Part shown: positions 36,636 through 45,741 of the stretch, in pieces
Numbering within the stretch: the stretch's first letter is position 1
Layout: each line of letters starts with the position of its first letter
Assembly: GCA_019745565.1 (NCBI GenBank)
Contig: JAIESW010000024.1
Span: 250,129-314,128, forward strand
Origin: Burkholderiales bacterium
Lineage (GTDB): Bacteria; Pseudomonadota; Gammaproteobacteria; Burkholderiales; Ga0077523
Length of the DNA: 64,000 nt
Direction: 5' to 3'
Made by a program: the position numbers and the translations under genes
The notes under the pieces: model-generated
Databases searched by the model: none
What the model saw: the letters and a program-made list of their open reading frames with translations, nothing else
Told to the model about the DNA's origin: nothing

Positions 36636-37765
36636 TTGAACCAGAGGCGCAGGCTGTCCCAGGTGCGCCCGAAGATGTTGGCAACCCCGATGGCCTCCAG
36701 TGCCAGCACCGGGAAATCGCCCATGGGTTTGTCGTCGAGCGTCACGCGCAGCGTGCCGACACGCTGCCCCGGTGCGATCGGTGCGACCAACGGCTGCGTG
36801 CTCTCCATGGTGGCCTTGAGGCGCTCGCCCATGCCGCGCGGCACGGCGAGTGCGAGGTCGTCGTTGAACCCGGCCTTCAACTCGTTGTTCGCGCCCTTGT
36901 AGACCGGAATCGCCGCGACCGTCTGACCCTTCGCGTAGAGCCGCACGGTGTCGTAGAACTGGAAGCCGTAGTTGAGCAGTTTCTGGCTTTCCTGTGCGCG
37001 CGCGGCGTCCGAGGACGTGCCCAGCACCACGGACAGCAGCCGGCGCGGCGGTCGCGATGCGGTGGCCACCAGGCAATAGCCCGCCGACTCGTGATAGCCG
37101 GTCTTCATGCCGTCCACGGTGGGGTCGGTACCGAGCAGACGATTGCGGTTGTACTGCGTGATGTTGTTGTAGCGGTACTCGCGCATCGAGTACAGCGGAA
37201 AGAACTCGGGGAAATCGCGGATCACGTTGGCCGCGAGCACCGCGAGATCGCGCGCGGTGGAGTAGTGCTGCGGATTCGGCAGGCCGGTCGCGTTCACGAA
37301 ATGGCTGCCGGCGAGCCCCATGCGGGTCGCCTGCTTGTTCATCATCTCGGCGAACGCCTCCTCGCTGCCGCCGACAGCTTCCGCGAGGGCGATGGTCGCG
37401 TCGTTGCCCGACTGCACCACCATGCCCTTCAGGAGTTCATCCACGGTGACCGGCTTGCGCGGCTCGATGAACATGCGCGAGCCGTCGGCCTTCCAGGCTT
37501 TCTCGGAAACCGGAACGGTCTGGTCCGTGGTGATGCGCTTCTGCTTGATCGCGTCGAACACCAGATAGGCAGTCATCAGCTTGGTGAGCGACGCGGGTTC
37601 CACCCTCTCGTCGGGGCTGCGCGACACGAGCACCTGGCGGGTCTGCCAGTCGAGGAGCACCCAGGCCTTGGCGGCCAGCGCCGGGGGCGAGGGAATCAGC
37701 GGAGCGGGGGACTGGGCGAAAGCGGACGCGGCGAGCAGCAGAAAGGCGGAGGCGAGAAGACGCAT
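36632..37765 (-). CDS. dacA: D-alanyl-D-alanine carboxypeptidase (PBP5/6 type)
   Basis: The 377-residue exported penicillin-binding protein has a signal peptide (MRLLASAFLLLAASAFA) and the three active-site motifs SLTK, SGN and KTG. It ends in IFGRTWDSLRLWFK, an amphipathic anchor to the inner membrane. It trims the terminal D-alanine of peptidoglycan stem peptides. A consensus -10 lies 28 nt upstream. It is first in the run to lipA. Confidence 0.96.
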   Translation of the reverse strand: MRLLASAFLLLAASAFAQSPAPLIPSPPALAAKAWVLLDWQTRQVLVSRSPDERVEPASLTKLMTAYLVFDAIKQKRITTDQTVPVSEKAWKADGSRMFIEPRKPVTVDELLKGMVVQSGNDATIALAEAVGGSEEAFAEMMNKQATRMGLAGSHFVNATGLPNPQHYSTARDLAVLAANVIRDFPEFFPLYSMREYRYNNITQYNRNRLLGTDPTVDGMKTGYHESAGYCLVATASRPPRRLLSVVLGTSSDAARAQESQKLLNYGFQFYDTVRLYAKGQTVAAIPVYKGANNELKAGFNDDLALAVPRGMGERLKATMESTQPLVAPIAPGQRVGTLRVTLDDKPMGDFPVLALEAIGVANIFGRTWDSLRLWFK

Positions 37766-37792
37766 GGTGGTTCGGGCGGGCGGGAAACAAGA

Positions 37793-37798
37793 ATTATA
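37793..37798 (-). promoter_or_regulatory. Likely -10 box of dacA
   Basis: Read on the minus strand the bases are TATAAT, a perfect sigma-70 -10, 28 nt before the dacA ATG. No good -35 stands at 16-18 nt. It is one of the few AT-rich spots in the divergent dacA/copper-chaperone gap. Confidence 0.5.
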
Positions 37799-37885
37799 GG
37801 CTTTGACCCCGGGAGGAGTCCGTTGCCTCGAACTTTCCGCGCTGGAACAATCGAACGACTCGACGATGCTCAACGGAGACCCGGA

Positions 37886-38326
37886 ATGAAAACGACAAGC
37901 TTTCTCGCATGCGCGGTGTTGTTGATGGCCACGGGCGCTTCCGCCGCGGAGAAGGTCACGGTGCAGGTGACCAACGCGTGGGTGCGCGCCACGGTCCCCG
38001 GTCAGCCGGTGGCCGGCGCTTATCTGGACCTGCGCGCCGATCGCGCGGTGAAGCTGATCGGCGTGGCAAGTCCGGTCGCGAAGCGCGGCGAGATCCACGA
38101 GATGAAGGACGAGGACGGCATGATGAAGATGCGTGCCGTGGACGCCGTCGATCTGCCGGCCGGCGAGACCGTGAGCCTGGCGCCGGGCGGCCTGCACGTG
38201 ATGCTGTTCGGATTGTCCGAGCCGCTGATCGCGGGCCGCAAGGTGAAGCTCACGCTGCGGTTCCGTGGGGATTCCGGCGGCGTTTTCAAGCGAACGGTGG
38301 ACGTTCCCGTGAAGGCGGTGGATTAG
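37886..38326 (+). CDS. Periplasmic copper chaperone PCu(A)C
   Basis: The 146-residue exported protein has a signal peptide ending ATGASA-AEKV. It carries the copper site of the family: His and Met in EIHEMKDEDGMMKMR, and GGLHVMLFGL toward the end. It delivers Cu(I) to cytochrome oxidase or other periplasmic targets. GGAGA precedes the ATG. It is divergent from dacA and monocistronic. Confidence 0.93.
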   Translation: MKTTSFLACAVLLMATGASAAEKVTVQVTNAWVRATVPGQPVAGAYLDLRADRAVKLIGVASPVAKRGEIHEMKDEDGMMKMRAVDAVDLPAGETVSLAPGGLHVMLFGLSEPLIAGRKVKLTLRFRGDSGGVFKRTVDVPVKAVD

Positions 38327-38337
38327 TACGAACAGGT

Positions 38338-38364
38338 CTTGAAACCTTGTGCGGGATGCATAGA
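38338..38364 (+). promoter_or_regulatory. Possible sigma-32 promoter of the Hsp20 gene
   Basis: CTTGAAA (38338-38344) equals the sigma-32 -35 consensus. A weak -10 candidate (GCAT core near 38358-38361) follows at about the right distance. The -10 match is poor, so the call rests on the -35 and the heat-shock gene downstream. Confidence 0.35.
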
Positions 38365-38456
38365 TAGGGGACGTGGACGAACCGGTCGAGGCGAAATCTC
38401 CCGGGCACGTCCAGTGACTGCCCCTATTGATGAATACCCGAACAGGAGAGACGACC

Positions 38457-39876
<1,420 letters not shown>

Positions 39877-39885
39877 CCCCTGGCG

Positions 39886-40560
39886 GTGAACGACGGCTTC
39901 GCCAAGAGGCGGCCGCGGTCCGGTGGGCGGTGGGTCTGGATCTTCGACCTCGACAACACGCTGCACGACGCCTCCCCCCACATCTTCCCGCACATGAACC
40001 GCGCGATGACCGCCTACGTGGCGGAGCATCTGGCGGTGGACGAGGCGGAGGCCAACGAACTGCGGACCCGCTACTGGCGTCGATACGGCGCGACGCTGCT
40101 CGGGCTGGTACGGCACCACGGCGTCGATCCGCATCACTTCCTGTGGCACACGCACCAGTTCCCGGACCTGCACCGGATGCTGCTCGCGCATCCCGCGCTG
40201 AAGCTCCTGCTGCGTCGGCTGCCCGGCCGCAAGATCGTGTTCTCGAATTCCCCGACCCACTATGCCGAGGCTGTCCTGCGGGCGCTCGGCATCCGGCGTT
40301 TCTTCGAGGGGGTGTTCTCCATCGAGCACACCGGCTTTCGGCCGAAGCCCGACGTGGCCGGGTTCCGGCGTCTCCTGCGACACCATCGGCTGCACGCCCG
40401 GCGCTGCGTGATGATCGAAGACGCTGCCGAGAATCTTCTGACGGCGAAGCGCCTCGGCATGCGGACGGTGCTCGTCGGCCGGACAGGTGCCAGGCCGGCT
40501 CACGTTGATCTCGTCCTCCGCGATGTGACCGGTCTCGTGGCAGCGCTCGGCAAACGTTGA
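39886..40560 (+). CDS. HAD-family pyrimidine 5'-nucleotidase-like phosphatase
   Basis: This 224-residue HAD enzyme has the nucleophile motif FDLDNTLHDA, the threonine/serine motif VFSNSP and the lysine/acid motifs FRPKPD and MIEDAAEN. It resembles the Sdt1/YjjG-type pyrimidine 5'-nucleotidases. The position between argB and slmA is typical of betaproteobacteria. The start is GTG, 9 nt after argB. Confidence 0.9.
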   Translation: MNDGFAKRRPRSGGRWVWIFDLDNTLHDASPHIFPHMNRAMTAYVAEHLAVDEAEANELRTRYWRRYGATLLGLVRHHGVDPHHFLWHTHQFPDLHRMLLAHPALKLLLRRLPGRKIVFSNSPTHYAEAVLRALGIRRFFEGVFSIEHTGFRPKPDVAGFRRLLRHHRLHARRCVMIEDAAENLLTAKRLGMRTVLVGRTGARPAHVDLVLRDVTGLVAALGKR

Positions 40561-40603
40561 CGAAGCGGGCGCTCGCTTTGTGTACAATCCGCTGCAGTAC
40601 TGC
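40557..40603 (+). promoter_or_regulatory. slmA promoter and palindromic operator candidate
   Basis: TTGACG (40557-40562) and TACAAT (40583-40588) resemble -35 and -10 with a long 20-bp spacer. A perfect 10-bp palindrome GCAGTACTGC (40594-40603) sits at the expected start of transcription. Its AGTACT core equals the centre of the SlmA site known from E. coli, GTGAGTACTCAC. Confidence 0.5.
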
Positions 40604-40650
40604 GCTACCCCTTCGAGTAGCACAGGCATTCGATACCGGAGGTAAGCGCC

Positions 40651-41226
40651 ATGCCTGCCGCCAAGCCCGGAGAACGCCGGCTCCAGATTCTGCAGACGCT
40701 GGCCGAGATGCTGCAGCAGCCGATTGGCGAGAAGATCACCACGGCCGCCCTGGCCAAGCGCCTGGACGTCTCGGAAGCGGCGCTCTACCGCCACTTCGCC
40801 AGCAAGGCCCAGATGTTCGAGGGTCTCATCGAATTCATCGAGCAGACCCTGTTCGGCCTGGTGAACAAGATCACGTCGGAAGAAACCAGCGGGTCACGCC
40901 AGGTGGACGCCATCGTGTCGATGCTGCTCGGGTTCGCCGTCAAGAACCAGGGCATGACCCGGGTCCTGATCGGCGATGCGCTGGTGAACGAGGACGAGCG
41001 GCTGCAGGCGCGGATCAACCAGCTTCATGATCGCCTGGAGAGCCAGGTCCGGCAGTCGCTGCGATTCGCCGTGACCCAGAACGAGATCCCGCAGGACGCC
41101 GACACGGCCGCCAAGGCCAATCTGGTGATCTGCTACGTGGTCGGCCGCTGGCACCAATACGCCAAGAGCGGCTTCAAGCGCAGCCCGCTCGAGTTCGCGG
41201 ATGCGCAGGCGAAGCTGCTGATTTGA
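40651..41226 (+). CDS. slmA: Nucleoid occlusion factor SlmA (TetR family)
   Basis: The 191-residue DNA-binding protein has a TetR-type helix-turn-helix (ITTAALAKRLDVSEAALYRH) and a C-terminal FtsZ-interacting region (CYVVGRWHQYAKSGFKRSP). It blocks FtsZ assembly over the nucleoid. GGAGGT precedes the ATG. The gene order argB-HAD-slmA supports the name. Confidence 0.93.
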   Translation: MPAAKPGERRLQILQTLAEMLQQPIGEKITTAALAKRLDVSEAALYRHFASKAQMFEGLIEFIEQTLFGLVNKITSEETSGSRQVDAIVSMLLGFAVKNQGMTRVLIGDALVNEDERLQARINQLHDRLESQVRQSLRFAVTQNEIPQDADTAAKANLVICYVVGRWHQYAKSGFKRSPLEFADAQAKLLI

Positions 41227-41244
41227 TTTGTCTGACGGTAATTT

Positions 41245-41338
41245 GCCCCCATCCCAACCTTCCCCCACCGATGGTGGGGGAAGGGGGGTACGTCCCCTCC
41301 CCCGGCTGCGCCGGGGGAGGGTGAGGGTGGGGGCAACG
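41245..41338. repeat. GC-rich dispersed repeat, copy 2 (inverted relative to copy 1)
   Basis: It begins GCCCCCATCCCAACCTTCC and carries the same two hairpins as 33795-33890, in reversed order and strand. It also lies between convergent genes (slmA and moeB). The two copies bracket a 7.4-kb housekeeping block as inverted repeats. Confidence 0.8.
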
Positions 41339-41388
41339 ACGCGCGCCTTTGCGACAAAGGCCCGCGTCGGAGGCTGAGCGCCTCCCTG

Positions 41389-42156
41389 CTAAACCCCGAC
41401 CGCCACCTCAACCTTCGAACACACGCCGCAAGCCGGATCCTTCGCGATCCGGATGCTCCGCCACTGCATCGTGCGGGCGTCCAGCAGCTGCAACCGACCC
41501 ACCAGTGGCTCACCGACGCCGGCCAGCACCTTCAGCGCCTCGGCCGCCTGCATGGAGCCGATGATCCCGACCAGCGGTGCGAACACGCCCATGACGGCGC
41601 AGCGCACTTCCTCGAAGTCACCGGCTTCGGGGAACAGGCACTCGTAGCACGGACTTGCCGCCTGGCGCGGATCGAACACGGCGATCTGACCGTCGAAACG
41701 CACGGCGGCGCCCGAGACCAGCGGCTTGCGGTGCTTCACGCACGCGCGGTTCACGGCGTGCCGTGTGGCGAAGTTGTCGCTGCCGTCGATGACGACATCC
41801 GCCTGCGCCACGAGCTCCTCGAGCCGTGCGCCGTCCACGCGCTCCCGGATCGGATCGACCACGGTGGCCGGATTGATACGGTTCAACGTCGCGCGCGCCG
41901 ACTCCACCTTGGGCAGGCCGATGCCGTCGGTGTAGTGGGCGATCTGCCGCTGCAGGTTGGTGAGGTCCACCACATCGGGGTCGCATAGCGTGATGCGGCC
42001 GACGCCGGCGGCTGCAAGGTAAAGCACCACGGGCGACCCGAGACCGCCGGCCCCGATCACCAGCGCATGCGACGCGAGCCAGCGTTCCTGACCGTCGATT
42101 CCAACCTCGTCCAGCAGGATGTGGCGGCTGTAGCGGAGCAGTTGATCGTCGTTCAT
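41389..42156 (-). CDS. moeB: MoeB/ThiF-family E1-like adenylyltransferase
   Basis: The 255-residue enzyme adenylates the C-terminus of a MoaD/ThiS-like sulfur carrier. It has the ATP loop VIGAGGLGSPVVLYLA, the acid strand CDPDVVDLTNLQRQ and the zinc cysteines in CYECLFP and CGVC. MoeB, ThiF and HesA are hard to separate; no sulfur-carrier gene is adjacent. It follows ctpA on the same strand after a 72-bp GC-rich gap. Confidence 0.9.
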   Translation of the reverse strand: MNDDQLLRYSRHILLDEVGIDGQERWLASHALVIGAGGLGSPVVLYLAAAGVGRITLCDPDVVDLTNLQRQIAHYTDGIGLPKVESARATLNRINPATVVDPIRERVDGARLEELVAQADVVIDGSDNFATRHAVNRACVKHRKPLVSGAAVRFDGQIAVFDPRQAASPCYECLFPEAGDFEEVRCAVMGVFAPLVGIIGSMQAAEALKVLAGVGEPLVGRLQLLDARTMQWRSIRIAKDPACGVCSKVEVAVGV

Positions 42157-42179
42157 CTCAGGGCCCGCCCCGGGCCACT

Positions 42180-42222
42180 GACGCGCCTCCTTGGGGGAGG
42201 CGCGGAGCGATGCGAGCGCGGG
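42180..42222. repeat. GC-rich hairpin element between ctpA and moeB
   Basis: CGCCTCCTTGGGGGAGGCG forms a hairpin with a short loop and is followed by GCGCGGAGCGATGCGAGCGC, a second interrupted palindrome. It resembles the other GC-rich intergenic repeats in style, but I cannot align it to them base by base. Confidence 0.5.
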
Positions 42223-42228
42223 GGGTGT

Positions 42229-43632
42229 CTACCGCTTGTTGACGATGTTCAGCGCCTTCAGGAGGTTGAGCGCCTCGTTCAGCTGATAGTCGCTCTTCGA
42301 CACGATGTCGGGCGGCGCATCGGTCTTCGTGGCGTCGTCGGGCTTCGGCGTGGGGGCCGGAGCGGCGGCGGGCGGCACTTCTTCCTTGGGCGCTTCCTTC
42401 TTGTCCTGCGGGTTCGACAGGCGCTTGCCGAGGTCGGCCTCGCGCATGCGCAGCCCCTGATCGGTGTTCTCGCTGATGGTCGCCTCTTCCACGACGATGT
42501 CGGGCGTGATGCCTTTCGCCTGGATCGAGCGGCCGGCCGGCGTGAAGTAGCGTGCGGTCGTCAGCTTGATCGCGGTGCCGTTGCCGAGCGGCAGGATGGT
42601 TTGCACCGAGCCCTTGCCGAACGACTGCGTGCCCATCACCACCGCGCGCTTGTGATCCTGCAGCGCGCCGGCGACGATCTCGGAGGCGGAAGCGGAGCCG
42701 CCGTTGACCAGCACGACCATCGGCACCTTCTTCGCCTCGGGCGGTACCTTCTTGAGGTAGTCGTCCTTCGAGCCGCGCAGGTAGTGCTCGGGAACGGCCA
42801 TCAGCTTCATCTTGGCGTCGTCGGTGCGGCCTTCGGTGTAGGTCACGAGAGAGCCGGCCGGCAGGAACGCTGCCGACACGCCGACGGCGGTGTTGAGCAG
42901 GCCACCCGGGTCGTTGCGCAGATCGAGCACGATGCCCTTCATGGGGATGTTGCTCGCCTTGAACACGGTGTCGATCGCCTTCGCGAGCGCCTCGCCGGTG
43001 TGTTCCTGGAACTGCGTCACGCGGAAGTAGCCGTAGCCCGGCTCCACCAGCTTCGACTTCACCGACTGGATCTGGATGATGGCGCGGGTGAGCGTAATCA
43101 CACGCGGCTTGGCGTCACCCTTGCGGATGATCGTGAGCGTGATCGGCGTGTTGGGCTTGCCGCGCATGCGCTTCACGGCGTCGTTGAGCGTCATGCCTTT
43201 CACGTTCGTGTCGTCGAGCTTGATGATCAGGTCGCCGCTCTTGATGCCGGCGCGGAAGGCCGGCGTGTCCTCGATCGGCGAGACCACCTTGACGAAACCG
43301 TCTTCCATGCCGACTTCGATGCCGAGGCCGCCGAATTCGCCCTGGGTGCCCACCTGGAGCTCCTTGAAGGCTTCGGCGTCCAGGTACGCTGAGTGCGGGT
43401 CGAGGCCCGACAGCATGCCGTTGATGGCCTCGCTGATGAGCTTCTTGTCGTCGACCGGTTCGACGTAGTCAGCCTTGATGCGGCCGAACACCTCCGTGAA
43501 AGCGCGCAGGTCTTCGACCGGTAGCGGACCCGGGGGGTCCTTCTGCGCCACCGCCGAAAAGTTGAGGCTGACCAGGATGCCCAGGATGGCTCCCAGGACG
43601 ATCAGTCCCGCCTGCTTCACTCTCGTACCCAT
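42229..43632 (-). CDS. ctpA: C-terminal processing protease, S41 family
   Basis: The 467-residue exported protease has an N-terminal anchor (residues 8-28), a PDZ domain at about 95-175 and a catalytic Ser-Lys dyad: serine in NGGSASASEIVAGAL and lysine in GTQSFGKGSVQT. It trims periplasmic proteins, including cell-wall hydrolases, which fits its place after envC. The tail is Pro/Ala/Lys-rich. Confidence 0.96.
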   Translation of the reverse strand: MGTRVKQAGLIVLGAILGILVSLNFSAVAQKDPPGPLPVEDLRAFTEVFGRIKADYVEPVDDKKLISEAINGMLSGLDPHSAYLDAEAFKELQVGTQGEFGGLGIEVGMEDGFVKVVSPIEDTPAFRAGIKSGDLIIKLDDTNVKGMTLNDAVKRMRGKPNTPITLTIIRKGDAKPRVITLTRAIIQIQSVKSKLVEPGYGYFRVTQFQEHTGEALAKAIDTVFKASNIPMKGIVLDLRNDPGGLLNTAVGVSAAFLPAGSLVTYTEGRTDDAKMKLMAVPEHYLRGSKDDYLKKVPPEAKKVPMVVLVNGGSASASEIVAGALQDHKRAVVMGTQSFGKGSVQTILPLGNGTAIKLTTARYFTPAGRSIQAKGITPDIVVEEATISENTDQGLRMREADLGKRLSNPQDKKEAPKEEVPPAAAPAPTPKPDDATKTDAPPDIVSKSDYQLNEALNLLKALNIVNKR

Positions 43633-43722
43633 GGCTTGCGAATCTCCGTGTGGCTGTCTGCTGTGGTGTGGGGTGCCGAAGCCGGGTCGGCGTATGGTGA
43701 TGAAGCGAATTCGGGGCCGGGA

Positions 43723-44910
43723 CTACTTCAAGGTCGACCAGGTCAACGGATCAAACGGCTTGCCCTGATAACGCAGTTCGAAGTATAGACCCGTTTCCTC
43801 GTTACCCCCGCTGGCGCCGACGGAAGCAAGCGCCTCGCCGCCGCGGATCTCGTCCCCGGTCCGGCGGAACAGTGCTTCGTTGTTGCCGTACAGGCTCATG
43901 TAGCCGCCGCCGTGGTCCACGATCAGGAGGTTGCCGAAGCCGCGCAACCAGTCGGCGAACACCACCCGCCCGGCCGCCACCGCCTTGACCTCCTGCCCGG
44001 CGCGGCTGCGGATGAAAATCCCCTTGGAGGAGAAGCCGCGCTCGTTCCGTGGACTGCCGAAGCGGGCCACGAGTTCCCCCGTGACGGGCAGGTGCATGCG
44101 TCCCTTCAACTGCCGGAACGCGCCGTCCCCGTCGTCCGGCTCGGGCACAGTCCGGTTCGTGAGCGGAGCCTTGGCGCGCTTGGGTGGCTTGGCGCGCGCC
44201 AGCTCGCGGGCCAGGCGTTCTACCAGTTTCGTGAGGCGTGCCTCGTCACGCTTCAGGTTCTCCAATTCGCGCCGCTGCCTGCCGATCTGCTCCGACACCG
44301 AAGCGAGCACGCGCTCGCGGCTCGCCTTCTCACGCTCCAGGTTGCGGCGTTCCTGGTTCTGGCTGCGCTGGATCGCGGTCAGTTCGTCCGACTTGGTGCG
44401 GGTGGCGTCCGTGATCCTGGCGAGCGCCTGCAGGCTGTCCTTAAGGGCCGCGATGAGTTGCGCGCGCGCCCGCGAGACGTACGTGAGGTAGTAGAGATCG
44501 CGCGCGATCTGGTTCGGATCCTCGCGCGCGAGCACCAGGTGGATCGGTTCGGCGCTGCCGTGCAGATACTGGTGATGCATGATCCGCGCGATGGCATCCT
44601 GCTGCCGGGCGATGCCCGCCTCGGCCCGTTGCGCCTGCTCGGCGAGTTCGGCCAGGGTGCGACGGACTTCGGCGCGCTGGCCGTTCAGGTCGCGCAGCTT
44701 GCGGTTGGCCTCGCTGATCGCGCGTTCCGATTCGCGCAGCTGGTCGGCGGCCTCGGCGCGCGATTCCTCCGCACCGACGAGGTCCTTCTCGAGCGCCTGC
44801 AGCCGCTCGCGCAGCGCTTCGAGTTCCTGCTTGGGGGCCGCGAAGGCGAACTCGCTCGCGAGGAACGACGCGAGCAGCGCGATCGCGACCGCGCGCGACG
44901 GCTTGTTCAG
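43723..44910 (-). CDS. envC: EnvC-like murein hydrolase activator
   Basis: The 395-residue protein has a signal peptide ([20 protein letters not shown], cut near AFA), a long coiled coil (residues 28-245) and a C-terminal LytM/M23 domain. The metal site is degenerate: GLYFELRY stands where active enzymes have HxH, so it is an activator of amidases as in EnvC, not a peptidase. The only start keeping the charged signal-peptide region is a CTG at 44910, overlapping the gpmA stop as CTGA. It is therefore translated after gpmA. Confidence 0.9.
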   Translation of the reverse strand: MNKPSRAVAIALLASFLASEFAFAAPKQELEALRERLQALEKDLVGAEESRAEAADQLRESERAISEANRKLRDLNGQRAEVRRTLAELAEQAQRAEAGIARQQDAIARIMHHQYLHGSAEPIHLVLAREDPNQIARDLYYLTYVSRARAQLIAALKDSLQALARITDATRTKSDELTAIQRSQNQERRNLEREKASRERVLASVSEQIGRQRRELENLKRDEARLTKLVERLARELARAKPPKRAKAPLTNRTVPEPDDGDGAFRQLKGRMHLPVTGELVARFGSPRNERGFSSKGIFIRSRAGQEVKAVAAGRVVFADWLRGFGNLLIVDHGGGYMSLYGNNEALFRRTGDEIRGGEALASVGASGGNEETGLYFELRYQGKPFDPLTWSTLK

Positions 44911-45659
44911 CCCTTCGCCTTGCCCTGGGCGGCCACGGCCTGGGCCTTCGCCTCGATCGCCGCCGCATCGCCGAGGTAGTAGTGACGGATCGGACGCAAC
45001 GCGTCGTCCAGTTCGTAGACCAGCGGCACCGCCGTCGGAATGTTGAGCTCGACGATGTCGGCATCCGACACGCCGTCGAGGAACTTCACGAGTGCGCGGA
45101 TGGTGTTGCCGTGCGCGGCGACCAGCACGCGCTTGCCGGCGCGCACGTCGGGGGCGATCGCCTGTTCCCAATAGGGTACGAACCGGGCGACCGTGTCCTT
45201 GAGGCACTCCGTCAGCGGCAGTTCGGCGGCGGACAGACCTGCGTAGCGCGGGTCACTGCCCGGGAACCGCGGATCGTTCTGTTCCAGCGGCGGTGGCGGC
45301 GTGTCGTAGCTGCGCCGCCAGGTGAGCACCTGCGCATCGCCGAACTTGGCGGCGGTCTCGGCCTTGTTGAGCCCTTGCAGCGCGCCGTAGTGACGCTCGT
45401 TGAGGCGCCACGAATGGCGCACCGGCACCCACATGAGATCCATTTCGTCCTGCACGATCCACAGGGTGCGGATGGCGCGCTTCAGCACCGAGACGTGGAT
45501 CTGGTCGAAGGTGTAGCCCTCGGCCTTCAGCAGGCGCCCGGCGGCGCGGGCCTCCTCGACGCCGCGTTCCGAGAGATCCACGTCGGTCCAACCGGTGAAG
45601 CGGTTCTCCTTGTTCCAGACACTTTCTCCGTGCCGCAGGAGGACGATGCGGTGGGTCAT
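44907..45659 (-). CDS. gpmA: 2,3-bisphosphoglycerate-dependent phosphoglycerate mutase
   Basis: The 250-residue glycolytic enzyme has the phosphohistidine motif [31 protein letters not shown] and [12 protein letters not shown]. It interconverts 3- and 2-phosphoglycerate. It is first in the run gpmA-envC-ctpA-moeB and divergent from the PglL-like gene. Confidence 0.97.
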   Translation of the reverse strand: MTHRIVLLRHGESVWNKENRFTGWTDVDLSERGVEEARAAGRLLKAEGYTFDQIHVSVLKRAIRTLWIVQDEMDLMWVPVRHSWRLNERHYGALQGLNKAETAAKFGDAQVLTWRRSYDTPPPPLEQNDPRFPGSDPRYAGLSAAELPLTECLKDTVARFVPYWEQAIAPDVRAGKRVLVAAHGNTIRALVKFLDGVSDADIVELNIPTAVPLVYELDDALRPIRHYYLGDAAAIEAKAQAVAAQGKAKG

Positions 45660-45741
45660 GCGTGTACGAACCTATCGATGAAAAGCGATCCGCTATCATT
45701 CTAGCCGTGAACCCGCTCCGGCCGCGCATTCCGACGACGCG

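Noticed and set aside
35490..36902. Long plus-strand open frame across lipB, DUF493 and dat
   Set aside because: It lies opposite three well-recognised genes and has no family match or signal.
42067..43392. Plus-strand open frame opposite ctpA
   Set aside because: ctpA has PDZ and Ser-Lys motifs; the opposite frame has none.
43723..44910. Active M23 peptidase
   Set aside because: The HxH zinc motif is replaced by LYFEL, so it is an EnvC-type activator.
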